A program made the position numbers and the translations under genes. A stretch of DNA of 20,805 nt from an uncultured Dialister sp. (lineage in GTDB: Bacteria > Bacillota > Negativicutes > Veillonellales > Dialisteraceae): contig OMVW01000027.1 in assembly GCA_900314595.1 (NCBI GenBank), positions 1-20,805 on the forward strand, in the 5' to 3' direction. The notes under the pieces are model-generated. The model was given only the letters and a program-made list of their open reading frames with translations, was not told the DNA's origin and searched no databases. Shown one piece after another: positions 15,296 to 20,805 of this stretch; position 1 is the stretch's first letter, and every line of letters begins with the position of its first letter.

Positions 15296-18207
15296 GTCGC
15301 ACCCCACATAGGGGTGCGCGGATTGAAATAATGCTGGCATCTGGGTCTTCCTCGTGACAAGTCGTCGCACCCCACATAGGGGTGCGCGGATTGAAATAGT
15401 GAATTTGAACAGGAATTGAACAGGGAGCCGGAAGTCGCACCCCACATAGGGGTGCGCGGATTGAAATTGTTTTGCCGTCACTATCTGTAATAGTGGCAAA
15501 AGTCGCACCCCACATAGGGGTGCGCGGATTGAAATATAAACGCCCCGATCCAGTTATTTACTGGACCGCCCGGTCGCACCCCACATAGGGGTGCGCGGAT
15601 TGAAATATGGCGGGCCGCCGTCCGCCGCTACAATGCCAGTCGCACCCCACATAGGGGTGCGCGGATTGAAATCCCTAAGGGGAGGGGTAGCAGTCACGGC
15701 CCAGACGTCGCACCCCACATAGGGGTGCGCGGATTGAAATCGATAATACGGACAGGCTTATTCATTATGTCTTTGTCGCACCCCACATAGGGGTGCGCGG
15801 ATTGAAATCAGTAAGTCGTCATTCGTTTGGCTGCCAGGTCTAGTCGCACCCCACATAGGGGTGCGCGGATTGAAATATACGGCAGTAAGCTTTGATGCCT
15901 TCCACCAGGGTCGCACCCCACATAGGGGTGCGCGGATTGAAATTGCTTCCATTTGTACAGGGTCCTCGGGTTGATTCGTCGCACCCCACATAGGGGTGCG
16001 CGGATTGAAATATGGGTGGCCATGGCCCAGAGGATGAGCCATGCAACGTCGCACCCCACATAGGGGTGCGCGGATTGAAATATTGACCGGGCAGAACTTA
16101 CATCCAACTAAGGAGGTCGCACCCCACATAGGGGTGCGCGGATTGAAATCGTGTCCTCCTCGTGGCAAGTCCATTCTTCTGCAGTCGCACCCCACATAGG
16201 GGTGCGCGGATTGAAATCCCCATTGTTCAGAAATAAGAAGGTAATAACCTTGTCGCACCCCACATAGGGGTGCGCGGATTGAAATAATAAAATTAGTAAT
16301 CCACAGGAAATGCTTACTGTTGTCGCACCCCACATAGGGGTGCGCGGATTGAAATCACATGAGTCCGCCGCCGGTTTTATCAATAAACCGAGTCGCACCC
16401 CACATAGGGGTGCGCGGATTGAAATCCATAACCAACGCCCCGCCCGATATAGTCCAGGTCGCACCCCACATAGGGGTGCGCGGATTGAAATTCATGGATG
16501 AGACAGGCCACTCCGGCGACTACTTGGTCGCACCCCACATAGGGGTGCGCGGATTGAAATGTTCAACCAACAATCGAAGACGCAAGAGACTGGTGTCGCA
16601 CCCCACATAGGGGTGCGCGGATTGAAATTGACTGGAGGGAACCTGTGCCATGAATAGCAGACAGTCGCACCCCACATAGGGGTGCGCGGATTGAAATAAG
16701 ATATACGGCCCAAAGATCATTTACTGATTTATGTCGCACCCCACATAGGGGTGCGCGGATTGAAATGTAGACAAGGATAAGGCCCAGCAGGTCGCAAGGA
16801 ATGTCGCACCCCACATAGGGGTGCGCGGATTGAAATAACTTTTAACGATTTCTATTCCGGTCTCTATAACCGTCGCACCCCACATAGGGGTGCGCGGATT
16901 GAAATGTGGACAAGGATAAGGCCCAGAAGGCCGCAAGGAAGTCGCACCCCACATAGGGGTGCGCGGATTGAAATCAGTACAACGCTATAAAAATCACCTT
17001 TATTATCGTCGCACCCCACATAGGGGTGCGCGGATTGAAATTGATTCTTTTCAGTATCCCCATAGGATTGACGGCAAGTCGCACCCCACATAGGGGTGCG
17101 CGGATTGAAATCATAGGCTTTATAAATCCCAAACATAAGAGCCGGAAGGTCGCACCCCACATAGGGGTGCGCGGATTGAAATTGATGGGGTATGCGTCAG
17201 CAGCGTGGACTTATCTTGTCGCACCCCACATAGGGGTGCGCGGATTGAAATTCGATAATGCCGGGATGTACCGGGGCGGGAATAAAAGTCGCACCCCACA
17301 TAGGGGTGCGCGGATTGAAATCGCAGCCATTACCGGCCTTTACTACCACACCGGGTGTCGCACCCCACATAGGGGTGCGCGGATTGAAATATAAACGCCC
17401 CGATCCAGTTATTTACTGGACCGCCCGTCGCACCCCACATAGGGGTGCGCGGATTGAAATCCAAGGAAGAAAGAAGAAGAACAAACGCCGCACAGTCGCA
17501 CCCCACATAGGGGTGCGCGGATTGAAATCTGTAATGGTGCATATACTCCCCCCTGGCCCAAGTCGCACCCCACATAGGGGTGCGCGGATTGAAATTGATG
17601 GGGTATGCGTCAGCAGCGTGGACTTATCTTGGTCGCACCCCACATAGGGGTGCGCGGATTGAAATTTACGATATCAATGATGACCTTTATGACATGAGTG
17701 TCGCACCCCACATAGGGGTGCGCGGATTGAAATAGATAAATACGAAAAATTGGCGGAAATGATTGAGTCGCACCCCACATAGGGGTGCGCGGATTGAAAT
17801 AACGACGGCGAAACCGCAGGACAGGAGGCCGGCGGTCGCACCCCACATAGGGGTGCGCGGATTGAAATCGCTCCGCTGTCGGTGACCTTGTTGCTTACCT
17901 GGTCGCACCCCACATAGGGGTGCGCGGATTGAAATCAGTAACCCCTGCCGCCCCTGCTCTTATCAGTACGTCGCACCCCACATAGGGGTGCGCGGATTGA
18001 AATCTCCAATTTCCCGGGACCGGCTCTCGCCCCCGATGTCGCACCCCACATAGGGGTGCGCGGATTGAAATGCCTGTCCTTCGTCTGTACACCATTGTTT
18101 AAATGTCGCACCCCACACAGGGGTGCGCGGATTGAAATTGTGCAAGGTTAGAAGCTCCTGTACCTGCATCATTGTCGCACCCCGTAGAAGGGTGCGTGGA
18201 TTTTCTT
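15296..18207 (+). CRISPR. Type I-C CRISPR array, 43 repeats, 42 spacers
   Basis: The 34-nt repeat starts with GTCGC, has an 8-bp stem CGCACCCC/GGGGTGCG around ACATA, and ends ATTGAAAT, as expected of type I-C; cutting at the stem base would leave an 11-nt handle. I count 43 repeats by hand: 41 identical, repeat 42 (18105) with one change in the loop (ACATA to ACACA), and repeat 43 (18174-18207) degenerate from its middle to its 3' end. Spacers are 32-37 nt, mostly 33-36. Newest spacers lie near cas2. Spacers 4 and 31, and 28 and 34, are duplicates; 22 and 24 are near-identical; 1 and 13 share a homologous segment. Confidence 0.98.
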
Positions 18208-18277
18208 ACCAGTTGTTAGGATTGTACACATTATTGATTGTAATTTTCTATGAATCATGGGTTTATTAAATAATATT

Positions 18278-18286
18278 TGCTATAAT
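18278..18286 (+). promoter_or_regulatory. Extended -10 promoter after the array
   Basis: TG-C-TATAAT (18278-18286) lies 77 bases upstream of the secreted protein gene. No clear -35. The 70 bases between the array and this site are A+T-rich with no other feature. Confidence 0.55.
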
Positions 18287-18363
18287 AATAAGCAAGAGCA
18301 GTTTTCGTGTTGCAGCAGATGTATTTTGTTTCATTTCAAAGGTGGAAAGGAAGTCTCGGTTGT

Positions 18364-19089
18364 ATGAAAAAGCTTTTACTTACACTTTTAGCCCTGGGAA
18401 TCGCCGGAAATGCGTATGCAGCCAATCTCTTAATGGATATAAAGTCTAAAGATTATAATGCTTCTACAGCTTTGACAGAAATCAATGGAGCTATTACGAC
18501 TTTGGCTGAAAAATCGACTGAAAACTATACACTACGGGCAAAGCCAATCATTACGAATGCTTTGTTAGATGGAACTCAATGGAGATCAGGTCTGCCCTAT
18601 ACCACTGTAAAGGGCATGGTTGAAAATGGGGCCAATGGTTATATTTTCTACAGCCGGGGCAAAATCAATACATTTGCCTGCACGCTTACGGGGATTTCAC
18701 TCTCCATCACAAATAATAAGGATACGCCTCTTGTGATTGATGTGAATCAGTCATCCATCAAGGTGGGTGATTTTGAGGGGCAGCCTTTCTATACCGGTAA
18801 ATTCATGGATGCAGGCACCTCATCACAACCTCCAATCGTTGTCGGCCCAAAAGCCACAAAATCTGTTCTGCTGCGCAGATCAGACTTCCAATTTGAAAGG
18901 ACCAGCATGACAGCCTGCTGGGCCGTACCGCTTTATCCAATCAACTTTGATAACATTTCGATCGAACTGGACCTGAAGATTGACGATGCTTACGAAGTAC
19001 TGACGGCTGCAGGTAAACTGGATATGACTAACCTGCAAAAGTATGATCTGGACTATCAGTGGAATCAGAACAAGAAGAAATATGATTAA
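18364..19089 (+). CDS. Secreted protein of unknown function
   Basis: The 241-residue protein starts MKKLLLTLLALGIAGNAYA, a textbook Sec signal peptide with cleavage after AYA (residue 19). I chose this ATG because it starts the signal peptide and follows AAGGAAG by about 10 bases; an in-frame start 57 bases upstream would add residues before it. The mature protein looks rich in beta strands, with TTVKGMVENGANGYIFYSRG, a VIDVNQSSIKVGDFEGQPFYTG segment seen in two parts, and two cysteines (in FACTLTG and TACWAVP) that could form a disulfide. The C-terminus is polar (NQNKKKYD). It has its own promoter and a strong terminator. I do not recognise the family and see no sign that it belongs to the CRISPR system. 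Confidence 0.85.
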   Translation: MKKLLLTLLALGIAGNAYAANLLMDIKSKDYNASTALTEINGAITTLAEKSTENYTLRAKPIITNALLDGTQWRSGLPYTTVKGMVENGANGYIFYSRGKINTFACTLTGISLSITNNKDTPLVIDVNQSSIKVGDFEGQPFYTGKFMDAGTSSQPPIVVGPKATKSVLLRRSDFQFERTSMTACWAVPLYPINFDNISIELDLKIDDAYEVLTAAGKLDMTNLQKYDLDYQWNQNKKKYD

Positions 19090-19105
19090 CCGGAAACATG
19101 GTCAA

Positions 19106-19133
19106 AGCGCCTTTCGAAAGAAAGGTGCTTTTT
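19106..19133 (+). terminator. Rho-independent terminator of the secreted protein gene
   Basis: A 10-bp stem AGCGCCTTTC/GAAAGGTGCT (one G-T pair) with a GAAA loop, followed by TTTTT, 17 bases after the stop codon. Confidence 0.9.
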
Positions 19134-19203
19134 GCTTTCCTTTTTCCAGGGAAAGAAAAATTTCCGACCGAAGGCCGGCAGCCGTGGGTGGGCGGGCGGG
19201 AAT

Positions 19204-19272
19204 AAAAAATTGCGGCGCTTCCAAATTTTGATGCGCCGCACCTACCCGAGTCCCGAGTCCCCATTCCCGGAC
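19204..19272 (-). repeat. Composite hairpin/heptad element 6 (terminator-like)
   Basis: On the - strand: four 7-nt units (19245-19272; + strand CCCGAGT), AGGTG, stem TGCGGCGC/GCGCCGCA (19211-19218 with 19233-19240) and ATTTTTTATT. No - gene precedes it. Confidence 0.75.
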
Positions 19273-19329
19273 AATGCAAGGTTTCGAAGACAGCTGAGAA
19301 CTCAAAGTCTCGAAGAATCCAGCTTCCGG

Positions 19330-19350
19330 GAACTGGAAACTGGCAACTCC
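19330..19350. repeat. Short period-7 tract
   Basis: Three 7-nt units (GAACTGG, AAACTGG, CAACTCC) with no adjacent hairpin. From 19351 to 19585 I see no gene. Confidence 0.5.
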
Positions 19351-19585
19351 AATGGGACCCTCTTTCTGAACTGGTAATTTTTATGCGAGATACTATCGAC
19401 TTGCACCGCTAAAACACCTATCCGTCTGCTCCGCAGACACCTTCCCATCCAGGACAGGTGCCCGGCAGCATGCTTTCCGTATGAGTCAGTTACACTTTGT
19501 ACCTGTAGTGCAGTATATAAAAATTGCGCGGCCCCCTTCTGCTGCTACGCCACCTCGGGAGCCTGACTGTTACGCCTTGAACGGG

Positions 19586-19674
19586 TATTTCACACTCGCC
19601 TGCGCACAGTCCCCATAAAAAATTCGTGCCGCGGGAGCGGCACACCATCACGAACCACGGATCACGAAATCTCG
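19586..19674 (-). repeat. Composite hairpin/heptad element 7
   Basis: GTGCCGC/GCGGCAC hairpin (19626-19632 with 19637-19643), then ACC and four 7-nt units (19647-19674; ATCACGA, ACCACGG). On the - strand the hairpin is followed by GAATTTTTTAT and the recurring GGGG..TGTGCGCAGGCG block. Confidence 0.75.
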
Positions 19675-19759
19675 GAAGTGCCTGTATTGGGGCTCGCCGT
19701 GGTGAGGCTAACCCACGAATACCGCCTCTGACTCTATCCGTATAGCTGAAAATTGACTC

Positions 19760-19938
19760 AAAAAAAGAAAATCCCCCGACTGGATAGACGGGGGTAATCA
19801 TGGCCGTATAGATCAATCGGCTGCAGGGACTTTGGCCTGGACACGCAGGGACGGAGCTGCCGTATGACAGCAGGCCGACAAGTTTGTCATGTCGTGAGGT
19901 TACTGACGCTTGATTTTTGTCTTTCAATCGGGGGATTT
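19760..19938. other. Structured noncoding region with competing hairpin arms
   Basis: CCCCCG (19773-19778) can pair locally with CGGGGG (19789-19794); read on -, that hairpin is followed by ATTTTCTTTTTTT and looks like a terminator. The longer arm AAATCCCCCGA (19769-19779) can instead pair perfectly with TCGGGGGATTT (19928-19938), which on + is followed by TCTTTATTTTT. The ~150 bases between have several small inverted repeats (for example GACAAG..TTTGTC) and no credible gene. A small RNA locus is possible. Confidence 0.45.
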
Positions 19939-20145
19939 CTTTATTTTTGCTTTGGTTTTCATACCGGTATGAGGGAGATTGGAATCCGGCCCGCTCCGCC
20001 CTTCCGCCCGGTTCGATCGAGTGTGCACATCCGGGTTTCTGAAGGGTTTCACATGGCTTTCTTCGTTTCTCTGTCTATATAGTACAGAAAAGGAAATTTA
20101 TTTTATTAGATTTACGTTAGAATTTTGAATTTGTACGTACCTTGA

Positions 20146-20298
20146 AGAGATGAGGCTCATGACGTACCATTTTCACTGCAATGGCCTCAAAATTTCCGCG
20201 GAAAGTCTTCCCCTCCGGGGTTGGGCTTTTCATTCAGCACATTTTCGACTTGTACGATCGTACGACCCCTCAGTCTGCTCCGCAGACAGCTCCCCAAG
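20146..20298 (+). repeat. Intergenic repeat family A, copy 2
   Basis: Direct repeat of 20650-20805 at an offset of about 504 bp, and inverted relative to 15-159. It contains GTACGATCGTAC (20252-20263) and the GTCTGC/GCAGAC hairpin. Confidence 0.85.
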
Positions 20299-20332
20299 CC
20301 CGGGGAGCCTTGAACATTTCGGCTTGTACGGG

Positions 20333-20436
20333 ATTTTCCACATCGCCTGTGTACATTCCCCATATATACTCGTGCCGCATCAGCGCCACCTTCCCGACAA
20401 CCCCGATAATCCCGAGATTCCCGATATCCCCGATTC
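20333..20436 (-). repeat. Composite hairpin/nonamer element 8
   Basis: Closest relative of the element at 4044-4157: the same CGCCTGTGTACATTCCCCAT block, a partly degraded GTGCCGC hairpin, ACCTT and five 9-nt units (20392-20436; TCCCGACAA, CCCCGATAA). Both elements are followed by TCAAAAGTCA. Confidence 0.75.
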
Positions 20437-20516
20437 AAAAGTCAATTGACCATATAGTTTCCTTCCAACTATACGTCCATCATCCATACTCCCGCCGCAT
20501 CAGGCCGCCACCTTAG

Positions 20517-20541
20517 AAAATCGATTCTTCGAATCGATTTT
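20517..20541. terminator. Palindromic hairpin with A and T tracts
   Basis: Perfect 11-bp stem AAAATCGATTC/GAATCGATTTT around a TTC loop. It has the shape of a weak bidirectional terminator, but no gene ends beside it. Confidence 0.45.
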
Positions 20542-20649
20542 CCCTCTCACCCGCTTCGGGGTGTTCCCGGAGGGAGAGCCTTCTCGCTTACCGATAGAGT
20601 CAATTGGTGCAAAATCGTTTCGTCAGTCAGCCACATGTGTGCCTTGCAG

Positions 20650-20805
20650 GAAATGAGGCTCATGACGTATCGTTTTCACCGGAATTGCCTCAAAATTTCC
20701 GCGGACAGGCTTCCCCTCCGGGGGTGGGCTTTTCATTCAGCACATTTTCGACTTGTACGATCGTACGACCCCTCAGTCTGCTCCGCAGACAGCTCCCCAA
20801 TTACA
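20650..20805 (+). repeat. Intergenic repeat family A, copy 3 (window end)
   Basis: Matches 15-159 in inverted orientation right up to the last base of the window, and 20146-20298 in direct orientation. Palindrome GTACGATCGTAC at 20755-20766. Confidence 0.85.

Noticed and set aside
15258..18172. Many short open frames on both strands within the CRISPR array
   Set aside because: They are periodic translations of the repeat (ISIRAPLCGVR and similar) and are not genes.
15296..18207. Self-targeting spacers within the window
   Set aside because: By eye, no spacer matches the flanking sequence; a proper search was not possible.
19490..19927. 145-codon - strand open frame
   Set aside because: It runs through hairpins, a terminator-like site and composite element 7; the product is low in recognisable features.
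1..20805. tRNA, rRNA, transposase or integrase genes
   Set aside because: None was recognised on either strand; the repeats have no transposase and no evident target-site duplications.

Overview
The window looks like part of a low-to-mid G+C Firmicutes chromosome. The style of the genes and the dense intergenic repeats suggest Negativicutes, perhaps a Dialister relative; this is inference from gene style, not a database match. Its core is a complete type I-C CRISPR-Cas locus on the + strand: cas3 (7612-9819), cas5c, cas8c, cas7c, cas4, cas1, cas2 (to 15163), a short leader, and an array of 43 repeats and 42 spacers (15296-18207). The seven genes are packed with 16-nt or smaller gaps or 1-4 nt overlaps, behind one extended -10 promoter at 7545. 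Cas5c should process crRNA, and Cas5c, Cas7c and Cas8c, with a Cas11c made from an internal start in cas8c, should form Cascade. Cas3 degrades targets; Cas4, Cas1 and Cas2 acquire spacers.

Left flank (1-7340): a 3-methyladenine DNA glycosylase (- strand), a probable type I toxin-antitoxin pair that is easy to miss (24-residue holin-like toxin on -, convergent antisense RNA on +; 1198-1482), a membrane-anchored LD-carboxypeptidase (-), an unknown secreted protein (+), an unknown 116-residue protein (-) and a LysR-type regulator (-). Right flank: one unknown secreted protein (18364-19089) followed by about 1.7 kb without convincing genes.

The intergenic DNA is unusually structured. Hairpins, mostly terminator-like, recur next to short degenerate tandem runs with a strict period of 7 or 9 nt. 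Stem sequences and tract units differ between copies, but the layout and the junction (AGGTG or similar) are conserved. There are about ten such composite elements here. Three other repeat families are present: a ~145-bp element that lies inverted at the two window ends with a further copy near the right end, a ~240-bp direct repeat flanking the 116-residue gene, and a ~350-bp tandem duplication just upstream of the cas promoter. Because the window stops exactly where the inverted repeats match, it may be a whole contig broken at repeats.

Main points for follow-up: the composite hairpin/heptad family, the type I toxin-antitoxin locus, two pairs of duplicated spacers that differ by one terminal base, two spacer pairs that appear to hit homologous genes, the internal Cas11c start, and a structured region with competing hairpin arms at 19760-19940.
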